A stretch of DNA of 64,000 nucleotides from Paracoccaceae bacterium (GTDB taxonomy: Bacteria; Pseudomonadota; Alphaproteobacteria; Rhodobacterales; Rhodobacteraceae), in assembly GCA_027486345.1 (NCBI GenBank), contig JAIXPH010000041.1, positions 1 to 64,000 on the forward strand, read 5' to 3'. The translations under genes were made by a program, and so were the position numbers. The notes beneath the pieces are model-generated. The model saw only the letters and a program-made list of their open reading frames with translations, ran no database searches and had not been told where the DNA came from. Of this stretch, positions 54,083 through 63,752 are shown piece by piece (positions within the stretch are counted from its first letter, which is position 1; each line of letters opens with the position of its first letter).

Positions 54083-55228
54083 ATGGGACTGTCCAAAACA
54101 ATCTGGACCAATCCGACCGAATTCCTCCGCAACCAGCAGCCGGAGAACCCGGTGCTGTTTTTCTCGCCCTCTGCGGTGCAGTCGGCGGCGCGGCGTTTCA
54201 TTGACGGCTTTCCGGGCATGGTCACCTATGCCGTGAAATCCAATCCGGGCGAAGAGGTTGTCGAAAACCTCGCCGCCGCCGGTGTGCGTGGCTATGACTG
54301 CGCCTCGCCGTTTGAGATCGACCTGATCCGCCGCTTGGCCCCCGATGCCGCGATCCATTACAATAATCCCGTGCGCTCGCTGGCGGAAATCCGTCATGCG
54401 GTGGACAAGGGCGTGAAGTCCTGGTCGGTAGATTCGAAGTCCGAATTGGCCAAGCTGATCGACCATGTTCCCGCCAAGGATTGCGAAATCTCGGTCCGCT
54501 TCAAGCTGCCGGTCTCGGGTGCCGCCTATAACTTCGGCGCGAAGTTCGGCGCGACGGTGGAACTGGCGACGGAACTGCTGAAAACCGTGGCCGAAGCCGG
54601 GTTCATCCCGTCGATCACCTTCCACCCCGGCACGCAATGCACCGATCCCGCCGCGTGGGAGGCCTATATCCGCACCGCCGCAACCATCGCGAAAGATGCC
54701 GGTGTGACGATTGCCCGCCTGAATGTTGGCGGCGGCTTCCCGTCGCACCGCTTGAACGGCGTGATGCCGCAGCTTGAGGCGACCTTCGCCCTGATCGACA
54801 AGACCGCGACCGAGGCGTTTGGCGACAACCGCCCGCTGTTGATCTGCGAACCGGGCCGGGCGCTCTGTGGCGATGCCTTCACGCTGGCCGCACGCATCAA
54901 GTCGATCCGCGACGACGCGCATGTGTTCCTGAACGACGGTGTCTATGGCTCGATGGTGGAACTGCCGATGATCGGCATGATCGACCGGATCGAGGTGATG
55001 GACGTGGACGGGCACAAGCGCACCGGCGACATCCAGCCGCGCATCGTCTTCGGCCCGACCTGCGACTCGGTGGACCGTCTGCCCGGCGAAGTGCCGCTGC
55101 CGTCGGACATCGAAGAGGGCGACTTCGTGATCGTGCATGGCATGGGGTCCTATTCGGTCGTCACCAACTCACGCTTCAACGGCTTTGGCGCGCTGGAACT
55201 GGCCACGGTCCTGTCGCTGAAGATCTGA
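54083..55228 (+). CDS. ornithine decarboxylase-type PLP decarboxylase (fold III)
   Basis: This 381-residue PLP enzyme probably makes putrescine from ornithine (or cadaverine from lysine). The PLP lysine is Lys52 in YAVKSNPGEE. The fold-III segments are FHPGTQCTDP and NVGGGFPSH, with the phosphate-binding CEPGRALCG. The catalytic cysteine motif is GPTCDSVD near the C-terminus. The length fits eukaryote-type ornithine decarboxylases found in alphaproteobacteria. I chose the ATG at 54083 (AAAGGA 8 bases upstream). A terminator follows. Confidence 0.9.
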   Translation: MGLSKTIWTNPTEFLRNQQPENPVLFFSPSAVQSAARRFIDGFPGMVTYAVKSNPGEEVVENLAAAGVRGYDCASPFEIDLIRRLAPDAAIHYNNPVRSLAEIRHAVDKGVKSWSVDSKSELAKLIDHVPAKDCEISVRFKLPVSGAAYNFGAKFGATVELATELLKTVAEAGFIPSITFHPGTQCTDPAAWEAYIRTAATIAKDAGVTIARLNVGGGFPSHRLNGVMPQLEATFALIDKTATEAFGDNRPLLICEPGRALCGDAFTLAARIKSIRDDAHVFLNDGVYGSMVELPMIGMIDRIEVMDVDGHKRTGDIQPRIVFGPTCDSVDRLPGEVPLPSDIEEGDFVIVHGMGSYSVVTNSRFNGFGALELATVLSLKI

Positions 55229-55247
55229 GGCCCGCACAGGCCAAGAC

Positions 55248-55282
55248 AAAGCCCGGCCTGCGAAAGCGGTGCCGGGCTTTTT
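55248..55282 (+). terminator. rho-independent terminator after ornithine decarboxylase
   Basis: AAAGCCCGGC (55248-55257) pairs perfectly with GCCGGGCTTT (55271-55280), and the T-run continues to 55282. Confidence 0.88.
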
Positions 55283-55378
55283 CATGCGCGCACGACAGTC
55301 TTGCGAAAACCCCGGGCGGCGGCGGCAGAGAAAATCATTCCCCCTTGCGCTTGCCCGCGCGGCACGCAGACTGCGGCC

Positions 55379-56482
55379 ATGATCGGACCTCGCTTCACCC
55401 CGCTTGCCGCCACCCTGCCCTCCACCGTGCCCTTTGTCGGACCCGAGGCGCAGGAACGCGCCCGTGCCCGCCCCTTCCGCGCGCGTCTGGGGGCGAATGA
55501 ATCGCTCTTCGGCCCCTCGCCCAAGGCCATCGCCGCGATGGCGCAGGCCGCGTCCGAGGCGTGGATGTATGGCGACCCCGAGGTGCATGACCTGCGCGCC
55601 GCCATCGCCGCGCATCACGGCTGCACGCCCGCGCATGTGGTGGTGGGCGAAGGCATTGACGGGTTGCTGGGCCTGCTCGTCCGTCTCTTGATCGGGCCGG
55701 GGGATGCGGTGGTCACCTCGCTTGGCGCCTATCCCACCTTCAATTTCCACGTCGCGGGCTTTGGCGGCACGCTGCACCGTGTGCCCTACACCGGCGACCT
55801 AGAAGACCCCGAAGCGCTGGTTGCCAAAGCGTCCGAGACCGACGCGAAGCTGATCTACTTCGCCAATCCCGACAATCCGATGGGGTCATGGCACACGGCC
55901 TCCAAAGTGCGGGCTATGATCGAGGCCCTGCCGGAAGGCTGCCTTTTGCTGCTGGATGAGGCTTATGCCGACCTCGCCCCGCCCGGCACGGTGCCCACGA
56001 TCCCCGCCGATGATCCACGGGTGATCCGGATGCGGACCTTTTCCAAGGGCTACGGGTTGGCGGGCCTGCGCGTGGGCTATGCCATCGCCGCGCCGGAGTT
56101 GATCACCGCCTTTGACAAGGTCCGCAACCATTTCGGTATGGGCCGCATCGCGCAGGCCGGGGCGTTGGCCGCGTTGCAGGATCAGGCGTGGCTGGCAGCG
56201 GTCAAGACGCAGGTCATCAACGCCCGCGACCGGATCGCCACGATTGCCAGTGAAAACGGGCTGCGACCCCTGCCATCGGCCACCAACTTCGTCACCATCG
56301 ACTGCGGGCGCGACGGAGATTATGCCCGCGCCGTGCTGCGGGAGTTGATCGCGCGGGATGTTTTTGTCCGCATGCCGGGGGTCGCGCCCTTGGACCGCTG
56401 CATCCGTGTCAGCGTGGGCGGGGCGGCGGAACTGGCGGTGCTGGCCGAAACCCTGCCGCTGGCCCTGCGCGCCGCAGGCTGA
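55379..56482 (+). CDS. class I/II PLP aminotransferase, histidinol-phosphate aminotransferase-like
   Basis: This 367-residue aminotransferase has an N-terminal LGANESLFGPSPKAIAAM, typical of HisC-like enzymes. IYFANPDNPMGSW contains the conserved Asn-Pro pair, LLLDEAYADL the PLP-aspartate, and RTFSKGYGLAGLRVGY the PLP-lysine. The length fits HisC or a related amino-acid aminotransferase. No other histidine genes are nearby, so the substrate is uncertain. I chose the ATG at 55379, although its ribosome site is weak. Confidence 0.85.
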   Translation: MIGPRFTPLAATLPSTVPFVGPEAQERARARPFRARLGANESLFGPSPKAIAAMAQAASEAWMYGDPEVHDLRAAIAAHHGCTPAHVVVGEGIDGLLGLLVRLLIGPGDAVVTSLGAYPTFNFHVAGFGGTLHRVPYTGDLEDPEALVAKASETDAKLIYFANPDNPMGSWHTASKVRAMIEALPEGCLLLLDEAYADLAPPGTVPTIPADDPRVIRMRTFSKGYGLAGLRVGYAIAAPELITAFDKVRNHFGMGRIAQAGALAALQDQAWLAAVKTQVINARDRIATIASENGLRPLPSATNFVTIDCGRDGDYARAVLRELIARDVFVRMPGVAPLDRCIRVSVGGAAELAVLAETLPLALRAAG

Positions 56483-56845
56483 TCAATCAGCGGCAGGCCC
56501 CAGCGCCGGGGCGGGCCCGGCAGGTGCATCGGTCGCCGCCCCGATACGCGGCACCTCGGCGCGCGGCGTTTCCCGCGGTGTGAAGGCGGTCAGGCCGACG
56601 GGCGGTTCCTCTCCCACAGGGCGGCGGAACACCAGCACAGTCTGGAACGTGGTCTTGGTCCCGGTCAGGCCCGCGCGTTCGTCGCAGGGCAGAGTATCCG
56701 CGCGGACGTAATCCCAGCCCTCACGGCCCAAGGAATTCATCAGGCTGGACAGCGCCAAGGCAAAGCGGTCCTCGGTCGTTTTCGCCTCACGCGCCTTTTC
56801 GCCTCGGCGCGGAGCGGGGATCACCTTGAATTCGTAACGCGGCAT
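56483..56845 (-). CDS. DUF4177 domain-containing protein
   Basis: This 120-residue protein has the DUF4177 core MPRYEFKVIPAPRRGEKARE, with LNSLGREGWDYVRA-like residues at ~35-50, and a Pro/Ala-rich tail. The family is small, alpha-beta and of unknown role. I chose the ATG at 56845 because the family domain starts there. Confidence 0.75.
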   Translation of the reverse strand: MPRYEFKVIPAPRRGEKAREAKTTEDRFALALSSLMNSLGREGWDYVRADTLPCDERAGLTGTKTTFQTVLVFRRPVGEEPPVGLTAFTPRETPRAEVPRIGAATDAPAGPAPALGPAAD

Positions 56846-56943
56846 GAACTTCTCCGGGGCAGGACGCGGCGGAAGGTAGCCGCCACGGCGCAAAAGGAAA
56901 AGGGGCCAGACGGCCCCTTTCACGTCACCGTGGCAAAGCGGGA

Positions 56944-58455
56944 TCACAGGCCCAGCTTTTGCGCCACCATCTGGTTGACCACCGCCGGATTGGCCTTGCC
57001 CCCGGTGGCCTTCAGCACCTGACCGGTGAACCATCCGGCCAGCTTGACATTTACCTTGGCCTTTTCCACCTGATCGGGGTTCGCCGCAATCAAAGCGTCC
57101 AAGGCGGCTTCAATCGCGCCGGTATCGGTGACCTGTTTCATGCCATGCTTGGCGGCCACTTCAGCGGGATTGCCGCCTTCGGACCAGAGGATCTCGAACA
57201 GTTCCTTGGCCATCTTGGTGGTGATCTCACCAGACGCGATCAGGTCCAGCACGCCGCCGATCTGGCCTGCCGAGAGCGGGCTTTCGGTGACGGCCTTGCC
57301 CTCTTTGTTCAGACGGCCAAAGAGTTCGTTGATGATCCAGTTCGCGGCCTGCTTGCCATCGCGGCCCTTGGCCACCTCTTCAAAGAAGGCGGCGCTGTCC
57401 AACTCAGCCGTCAGCACATTGGCGTCGTAATCGGTCAGGCCGAAATCGGCCATGAAGCGGGCCTTCTTGGCATCGGGCAGTTCCGGCATGCGGGCGGCGA
57501 TGTCATCGACCCAGGCCTGATCAATCTCAAGCGGCAGCAAATCAGGGCAGGGGAAATAGCGGTAATCATGCGCCTCTTCCTTGGAGCGCATCGACCGCGT
57601 CTCATTCTTGTCCGGGTCGTAAAGCCGGGTCTCCTGCATCACCTTGCCGCCATCTTCCAGGATGGCGATCTGACGCCGCGCCTCATAGTCGATGGCGGCC
57701 TGGATGAAACGCAGCGAGTTCATGTTCTTGATCTCGCAGCGCGTGCCAAGGTGGCCGAAATCCTGCGTCGCCTGATAGCGTTCGTAATCGCCCGGACGGC
57801 AGACCGAGACGTTGACGTCTGCCCGCAGGTTGCCGTTCTGCATGTTGCCGTCGCAGGTGCCCAAATAGCGAAGGATCTGGCGGAGTTTGGCGACATAGGC
57901 CGCCGCTTCTTCGGGACCGCGAATGTCGGGGCGGCTGACGATCTCCATCAGCGCGACGCCGGTGCGGTTGAAATCGACAAAGGACATGTTCGGGTCCATG
58001 TCGTGGATCGACTTGCCCGCGTCCTGTTCCAGATGGATGCGTTCAATCCGCACATGCCGCGCCACGCCGGGCGAGAGTTCCACCAGCACTTCGCCTTCGC
58101 CCACGATGGGGTGGTAAAGCTGGCTGATCTGATAGCCCTGCGGCAGGTCGGGATAAAAGTAGTTCTTGCGGTCAAAGGCCGAGCGCAGGTTGATCGCGGC
58201 CTTCAGACCAAGACCGGACCGAACCGCCTGTTCGACGCAATACTCGTTGATGACGGGCAGCATCCCCGGCATCGCGCAATCCACGAAGGACACGTTGGAA
58301 TTCGGCTCCGCCCCCACTTGGGTGGACGCCCCCGAGAACAGCTTGGCGTTGGAGGCGACCTGCGCATGGATTTCCATGCCGATGACCAATTCCCAATCGC
58401 CGGTCGCGCCTGCGATGATCTTGGGTTTCGGGGCCTCATAGGTGAGGTCGAGCAT
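56944..58455 (-). CDS. gatB: Asp-tRNA(Asn)/Glu-tRNA(Gln) amidotransferase subunit B
   Basis: This 503-residue protein binds the misacylated tRNA and converts Glu-tRNA(Gln) or Asp-tRNA(Asn) with GatA and GatC. The core starts [20 protein letters not shown], with [20 protein letters not shown] and [14 protein letters not shown]-terminal GatB/YqeY tail spans ~350-503. The ATG at 58455 has AAAGGA upstream. gatA and gatC are elsewhere. Confidence 0.95.
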   Translation of the reverse strand: MLDLTYEAPKPKIIAGATGDWELVIGMEIHAQVASNAKLFSGASTQVGAEPNSNVSFVDCAMPGMLPVINEYCVEQAVRSGLGLKAAINLRSAFDRKNYFYPDLPQGYQISQLYHPIVGEGEVLVELSPGVARHVRIERIHLEQDAGKSIHDMDPNMSFVDFNRTGVALMEIVSRPDIRGPEEAAAYVAKLRQILRYLGTCDGNMQNGNLRADVNVSVCRPGDYERYQATQDFGHLGTRCEIKNMNSLRFIQAAIDYEARRQIAILEDGGKVMQETRLYDPDKNETRSMRSKEEAHDYRYFPCPDLLPLEIDQAWVDDIAARMPELPDAKKARFMADFGLTDYDANVLTAELDSAAFFEEVAKGRDGKQAANWIINELFGRLNKEGKAVTESPLSAGQIGGVLDLIASGEITTKMAKELFEILWSEGGNPAEVAAKHGMKQVTDTGAIEAALDALIAANPDQVEKAKVNVKLAGWFTGQVLKATGGKANPAVVNQMVAQKLGL

Positions 58456-58554
58456 GCTGCGCCGTCCTTTCGCCGTCTGACCGTCCATCGGTCGTCCCAC
58501 TGAATAGGGCCAAGGCGCGACGTCTTCAAGGGTGGGGCCGTCTCGGCCGTGCGA

Positions 58555-58749
58555 TCAGGTCCGGTGCGGCCCGTTTCCGGTGCCGGTCACATTCACCGCC
58601 TTTTGCGTCCCGGACTCCGCCCGCTCTGGCAGCAGCGCAGTGATCAGAATCACGGGCATAAGAAGCACGAATAGCGCGGTTTCGCCCAACCTGGCGATGC
58701 CATGCCACAGGTAGCGCAGAAGCTTGAGGCGTCGGGAAAGGGGTTTCAT
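58555..58749 (-). CDS. small single-span membrane protein
   Basis: This 64-residue protein has a basic N-terminus (PLSRRLKLLRYLWHG) and one hydrophobic span (TALFVLLMPVILITALLP). A polar tail follows. I recognise no family. The ATG at 58749 gives a protein-like frame directly upstream of gatB on the same strand. Confidence 0.5.
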   Translation of the reverse strand: MKPLSRRLKLLRYLWHGIARLGETALFVLLMPVILITALLPERAESGTQKAVNVTGTGNGPHRT

Positions 58750-58994
58750 GGGTCACCCGGCTGGTGTTTCACGCCCGTTTAAACGTGGCGAAGCGGCAAA
58801 AGTTGCACCAGGACACGGCAAAATCATGTCGCTGGGGGGATCTCGGGTGTCGCTCTTGCCCCGCGGGCACCAGCGGACGGCAAGAACCCGCCGATGGGCG
58901 GCAACCCGATCACGCCAGCGTGGACTCAAAGGGGGTCCGGCGGGCATCACCGGGTCTGGCGCGCAACGGGCGTGTCGCTGCGCGTGATGGACCA

Positions 58995-59588
58995 ATGCTG
59001 AAAACCGTGATCGTTTCGGGGCTGACCCTTCTGGCCGTGGCGGGCTGCGTGCCTGCCGGTGAGCCGACTTTGTCAAGCAGCAACGCCCGCCCGCCGATGG
59101 GCTGGGATGCGCGTCCCGAAGCGCCGGTTTGGACAGAACGCACCATCGCCGCCGTGGCCCGGCACGACAGCCGGCTGACGGATGTGGTGCCCGATGACAT
59201 CGGCGTATGGTGCCCCGGATATGAAAATGCCTCGGAACAGGACCGGCGGGCGTTTTGGGCCGGGCTGATGTCCGCCGTGGCGCGTTACGAATCCAGCTGG
59301 AACCCCAAGGCGTCGGGCGGTGGCGGGCGCTATATCGGGGTGATGCAGATCTCGCCCCGCTCGGCCGCCAACCATGGCTGCACTGCCGACACGACGTCGG
59401 AACTGAAGGATGGCGCCGCCAATCTGGAATGCGCCGCGCAGATGATCGCGGCCAGTGTGGTGTCTGACCGCATGGTGGCGGGCAACGGTCGCAAGGGGGC
59501 GGGCCGGGAATGGATGCCCTTCCGCGACGCCAAGAAGCGCGCCGCGATGAGCGCATGGACCCGCGCGCAGCCTTATTGCGCGATTTGA
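58995..59588 (+). CDS. lytic transglycosylase lipoprotein
   Basis: This 197-residue lipoprotein has a lipobox (LLAVAGC, Cys18) and a soluble-lytic-transglycosylase-like domain (~75-190). The catalytic Glu is in VARYESSWNPKA, and GRYIGVMQISPRSA is the conserved GLMQ-type motif. LECAAQMIAA follows. It cuts peptidoglycan glycan strands in the periplasm. I chose the ATG at 58995, which makes a proper signal peptide; upstream codons in the same frame are not protein-like. Confidence 0.85.
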   Translation: MLKTVIVSGLTLLAVAGCVPAGEPTLSSSNARPPMGWDARPEAPVWTERTIAAVARHDSRLTDVVPDDIGVWCPGYENASEQDRRAFWAGLMSAVARYESSWNPKASGGGGRYIGVMQISPRSAANHGCTADTTSELKDGAANLECAAQMIAASVVSDRMVAGNGRKGAGREWMPFRDAKKRAAMSAWTRAQPYCAI

Positions 59589-59619
59589 GCTTACGAAGAC
59601 GGGTGTAGAGGGCCGACAG

Positions 59620-59793
59620 GGAAACGTCCTGTGGACGTTTCCTTCGGTCCGATTGCGGCTGAGGCAACGAAGCCGCAAGGGGTTGTCCGCATTCGTGACG
59701 CATCAGGCACGGGACGTGACCGCCCGGCGGGTGCGCCCTTTGCGCGCCCGCCCCCCGCAGGGCGGGCGCGGCCCGTGCACGAAGCGCACGGGC
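59620..59793. repeat. cluster of four extragenic hairpins
   Basis: Perfect stems lie at 59620-59642 (10 bp, loop TGT), 59653-59678 (8 bp), 59743-59770 (11 bp) and 59771-59793 (8 bp). They fill the gap between the convergent transglycosylase and pepN genes and may act as terminators, although no long T-run follows. Confidence 0.8.
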
Positions 59794-59862
59794 GGGTATA
59801 ATCCACCTGTTCCGACACGCGCGGGTCACTCGCCCCGCGCGACTGACGCGGCGAAAAGGTCG

Positions 59863-62439
59863 TCACCCGCGCAGCATCCGCCCCACCATCTCGCCCAGAT
59901 CACGGCTGAGGCCTGGGTGCGCCTCGATCCGGCGCAAAGCCGCCTGCGCCCCCGCCTGACGGTCGGCGTCATAGCGCCGCCATGTCTCGAAGGCCGTAGA
60001 CATGCGCGCCGCCGTCTGCGGGTTCAGCGGGTCCAGCCGGATCAGCCAATCGGCCACCAGCGCATAGCCCGCGCCGCTGGCATGGTGGAACCCGGCATGA
60101 TTGGCCGACAGGCCGCCGATGACGGACCGGAACCGGTTGGGATTCTTCCAGTCAAAGGCCGGATGCGCGGTCAACCGCCCCGTCACCTCTGCCGCCTGAT
60201 CGGGGGCGGCGAGCATCGCTTGCAGGCTGAACCATTTGTCCATCACATTGGCATCGCCGTGCCAACGCGCCTCGAACCGCTGCAACTCTGCCGCCCCTTG
60301 CCCGATGTCCAGAAGGATCGCCAAGGTGCCGACACTCTCGGTCATGTTGTCCGCCGCCCCATGCGCCGCCGTGGCCGCCGCGCCGCCATCGACCAGCGCC
60401 AAGAGGCCCAGCGCCGCCAGACGCAGCGCCCGCCGTCCCGCCGCGCGGGCATCGGGAGAAAACGGCCCCGGTTCCGCCATTCCGGCGACCAGCGCGGGCA
60501 ATCGCGGGGCCAGATGCTGCGCCAAAGCCCGCGCCATGCGCCGCCGTTCGCGCCAGATCCGGTCCGGGTCCGGCACGATGCCCGCGTCATGCAGGGTGGC
60601 GGCCATGTCATCCTCGGACGGCAAGCGCAGCGCCAGCGCGCGGAAGGCAGGGTCCAAGCCGTCATCAAAGGCCACCCGCGCCATCGCCGCCAGCCAATCC
60701 GGCCCCGGTGCCGCGCCATCCGTCACCATGCGGGTCAGCAAGTCCTTGGCGAGGGCCCGCCCCGCCTCCCATTTGTTGAAGGGGTCGGCGTCATTGGCCG
60801 AAAGGAACGCCCGCTCCTCTGGGCTGGAGGCGCGGTCAAGGATAACCGGCGCGGAAAATCCGCGCAGGATCGATGGGATGGGCCGGGCTGCGGCGGGGAA
60901 GTGGAAGGTCTGCTCGGTTTCCGTCAGTTCCAGCACGGTGGTCGGCAGGATTTCATCGCCATTGGGGTTGAGCAGCCCCAGCGCGATGGGGATGTGTTTC
61001 GCCCCCTTCATCGGCTGGCCCGGCGTGGCGGGGTTTTCCTGTCGGAAGGTCAGCGACAGGGCCTGACCGTCCCAATCCTCCGTCACCGTCACGCGGGGCG
61101 TCCCGGCCTCGGTATACCAGCGCTTGAACTGGGTCAGATCGCGGCCTGTGGCGTCCTGAAACACCGCCAGCCAATCTTCGATCGTCGCGGCGTCGCCGTC
61201 ATGGCGGGTGAAGTACAGGTCCAGTGCGCGCGCGTAACCCTCATCCCCCACCAGACGCTTCAGCATCGCGATGACCTCGGCCCCTTTTTCATAGACCGTG
61301 GCGGTGTAGAAATTGTTGATCTCGACATAGCTGTCGGGGCGCACTGGATGTGCCAGCGGCCCGCCATCCTCGCGGAACTGCCGCGCGCGCAGCATCAGCA
61401 CGTCCTCGATCCGTTTCACCGCATGGGAACGCATGTCGCCGGTGAATTGCTGATCGCGAAAGACGGTCAGCCCTTCTTTCAGGCAAAGCTGAAACCAATC
61501 CCGGCAGGTGATCCGGTTGCCGGTCCAGTTGTGGAAATACTCATGCGCGATGATCGCCTCGATCCGGCCGAAATCCTGATCGGTCGCGGTCTCGGGGCTG
61601 GCCAACACGAATTTGGAGTTGAAGATGTTCAACCCCTTGTTCTCCATCGCGCCCATGTTGAAATCGTCAACAGCAACGATGTTGAACACATCCAGATCAT
61701 ATTCGCGGCCATAGGCGGTTTCGTCCCAGCGCATCGACCGGATCAGGCTGTCCATCGCATAGGCGCAGCGGTCCTGATCGCCGGGGCGCACCCAGATGTT
61801 CAGCGCGACATCGCGCCCCGACATCGTGGTGAACGGTGCGGAATGCGCCACCAGATCACCCGCCACCAGCGCGAAAAGATAGGCAGGCTTCGGCCAAGGA
61901 TCATCCCATTCCGCCCAACCCGCCCCCTGCCCCACCGGATTGCCGTTGGAGAGGAGCACCGGCATGTCACCCTCGATCCGCACATGAAAGCGCGCCATCA
62001 CATCGGGGCGGTCGGGATAGAAGGTGATCTTGCGGAACCCCTCCGCCTCGCATTGCGTGCAATACATGCCGCGCGACATATAGAGGCCTTCCAGCGCCGT
62101 GTTGCCTTCGGGGGCGATCTCCACCTCGGTTTCCAAGGTGAACGGGCCATCGGGCAGCAAGCCGGCTGGAATGGTCAGACCCGCTGCATCCGGGGTCAGC
62201 GCCACCGCCTGCCCGCCAATCCGCGCCGCGATCAAACGCAGCCCCTCCCCATCCAATCGCAGAGCATGTCGTCCGGGCCGTGCGGGGTTAGGGGCCATCT
62301 CCAGCCGCGCCAGCACCCGCGTCGCCCGTGGCGCAAGGCGGAAGGTCAGCGAAACCCGCTCAACCACATGGGTAAAGGGTTGATAGTCTGCCAAATGGAC
62401 AGCGCGGGGGGTGGCATCGGACAGATCGGCGTCAGTCAT
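59863..62439 (-). CDS. pepN: aminopeptidase N
   Basis: This 858-residue M1 zinc aminopeptidase removes N-terminal residues from peptides in the cytoplasm. The substrate-recognition motif is GAMENKGLNIF. The zinc site is HEYFHNWTGNRI followed by the third ligand Glu in CLKEGLTVF (the HExxH-x18-E pattern). The length matches the E. coli PepN branch (~870), and C-terminal DUF3458-type domains are present. Confidence 0.96.
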   Translation of the reverse strand: MTDADLSDATPRAVHLADYQPFTHVVERVSLTFRLAPRATRVLARLEMAPNPARPGRHALRLDGEGLRLIAARIGGQAVALTPDAAGLTIPAGLLPDGPFTLETEVEIAPEGNTALEGLYMSRGMYCTQCEAEGFRKITFYPDRPDVMARFHVRIEGDMPVLLSNGNPVGQGAGWAEWDDPWPKPAYLFALVAGDLVAHSAPFTTMSGRDVALNIWVRPGDQDRCAYAMDSLIRSMRWDETAYGREYDLDVFNIVAVDDFNMGAMENKGLNIFNSKFVLASPETATDQDFGRIEAIIAHEYFHNWTGNRITCRDWFQLCLKEGLTVFRDQQFTGDMRSHAVKRIEDVLMLRARQFREDGGPLAHPVRPDSYVEINNFYTATVYEKGAEVIAMLKRLVGDEGYARALDLYFTRHDGDAATIEDWLAVFQDATGRDLTQFKRWYTEAGTPRVTVTEDWDGQALSLTFRQENPATPGQPMKGAKHIPIALGLLNPNGDEILPTTVLELTETEQTFHFPAAARPIPSILRGFSAPVILDRASSPEERAFLSANDADPFNKWEAGRALAKDLLTRMVTDGAAPGPDWLAAMARVAFDDGLDPAFRALALRLPSEDDMAATLHDAGIVPDPDRIWRERRRMARALAQHLAPRLPALVAGMAEPGPFSPDARAAGRRALRLAALGLLALVDGGAAATAAHGAADNMTESVGTLAILLDIGQGAAELQRFEARWHGDANVMDKWFSLQAMLAAPDQAAEVTGRLTAHPAFDWKNPNRFRSVIGGLSANHAGFHHASGAGYALVADWLIRLDPLNPQTAARMSTAFETWRRYDADRQAGAQAALRRIEAHPGLSRDLGEMVGRMLRG

Positions 62440-62538
62440 GGCGGGCCTCCAGAGGTCAGGACAGAAGGCTAGGCAGAGCGTCCGCCCTGTGCAAGCGGCA
62501 GGCCATCCCCCGGCCTGCCAAACCTGATCACGACCCGG

Positions 62539-62901
62539 TCAGCGCGTGCTGGTCGCGGGGCGCCCGGGCGTCTGCGTCGGGGGAGTCGGCTGCACCGCCG
62601 GCGTTTCACCGCCGCCGCCACCGCCAAGACCAAGCGCCGCCACACCGATCACGACACCGCCTAGCGCTGGGGCGAAGTTTGTGGGCGTAGGCGGCAGCGG
62701 CGGCGGCTGCGTTGTCGTCTCGTTGCGGGGGCAATACTTTCTTCTAGCGTCAGCCTCGGCAACCGGGTTGTCTCTGGCGACCGTCACCTCACGGCCGAAT
62801 TCGTCCAGCGCAAAGCTTCCGTCGCTGCAACTCACCTTGATGCAGCCCGACAAAGAAAACGTCAGGGCAGCCATGGCCCCGATTTTCACATAATGAAGCA
62901 C
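62539..62901 (-). CDS. small lipoprotein with C-terminal Gly-rich hydrophobic module
   Basis: This 120-residue protein has a lipoprotein signal peptide (VLHYVKIGAMAALTFSLSGC, Cys20) and a polar middle. The C-terminal module is PTNFAPALGGVVIGVAALG, then a run of six glycines and a Pro/Thr-rich tail ending STR. I chose the GTG at 62901 (GAGGA 5 bases upstream). No family is recognised, but the next - strand gene shares the PTNF-GG module and the STR ending. Confidence 0.6.
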   Translation of the reverse strand: MLHYVKIGAMAALTFSLSGCIKVSCSDGSFALDEFGREVTVARDNPVAEADARRKYCPRNETTTQPPPLPPTPTNFAPALGGVVIGVAALGLGGGGGGETPAVQPTPPTQTPGRPATSTR

Positions 62902-63236
62902 AATATTCCTCAACACTGCCACGCCATAGCGCAGATCCATTCCGTATCATTTTGCGGAGGGACCCAAGCGCACGATATCCGTTTGGATATCCCACATCCA
63001 AGAATATGGGAGGACTGACCTGCCGTAAACACCAAAGGTTGGGGCTGACGGGGAAGGGCCGCCTGCTGTGGCCAAAAACCAGACATCGACCAAAGTGCCG
63101 GACCGATAAACTTCTGCTTACATTTGGAAATGACGGCGGTCGCCCGTCAAAGGGACTGGACAGCGGCAGCACCGCAAAAAGCAAGCCTCGGCCATCCCTG
63201 TGGGACAGCCGATGCCCGGCCTGCCTCATGCCCGGC
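62902..63236. other. 335-base gap between two small secreted-protein genes
   Basis: No open frame with a ribosome site is visible. A perfect 7-base hairpin (GATATCC-GTTT-GGATATC) lies at 62974-62991. The sequence is AT-richer than the genes and probably holds the promoter of the downstream (- strand) lipoprotein. Confidence 0.4.
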
Positions 63237-63518
63237 TCAGCGGGTCGAGACCGTCGAAATCACCACAGTATTGGATTTCGGCCCCATCGCCGCGATCAGC
63301 GACACCACAGCCCCGCCTGCGGCCAGCATGAAATTCGTCGGGCCCGGTCGCTGTGGCGCGCCAACGCCGCACAGCGGGGCCAAGCCTTCTTGCCCCTGAT
63401 CGGCCCCTGCAACGACCGCTTCAGCCTTCTCGGCCGCCTCGACACAGGGGACAACGGTTGCGGCGGGAAGCAACACGAAGCCACCCAGACCGATCAATGC
63501 GGTGATAACAATCTTCAT
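63237..63518 (-). CDS. small secreted protein with C-terminal hydrophobic module
   Basis: This 93-residue protein has a signal peptide (MKIVITALIGLGGFVLLPAA). A short middle with two cysteines (CVEAAEKAE, PLCGVG) and the C-terminal module GPTNFMLAAGGAVVSLIAAM follow, ending STR. The module resembles that of the neighbouring lipoprotein. Such C-terminal stretches may insert in a membrane or self-assemble; the function is unknown. A weak ribosome site (AGGA) precedes the ATG. Confidence 0.6.
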   Translation of the reverse strand: MKIVITALIGLGGFVLLPAATVVPCVEAAEKAEAVVAGADQGQEGLAPLCGVGAPQRPGPTNFMLAAGGAVVSLIAAMGPKSNTVVISTVSTR

Positions 63519-63752
63519 CCTAAGGTCCTTTCAAGAAAACGCCCCTTCACAGAACCGCACCGCCGCCCCAAATCCCATCGCGCAAAGGTCGGGCGGCACG
63601 GCCAAAGGTTGCCCGCCCATCCCAACCGCTGCCCCTGCCACGCTGAGACGCCCTTTCGGCGGCACTGCCCCCTGACGCCGGACGGACAGGACCGTTCGCC
63701 ATGCACCATCAGGGGCTTTACGAATCTTCACGGACCGCTACATAAATGTTCC

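Noticed and set aside
59653-62472. 939-codon + strand frame opposite pepN
   Set aside because: pepN carries exact zinc and GAMEN motifs on the other strand. The + frame is His/Arg/Gln-rich and unlike any protein family.
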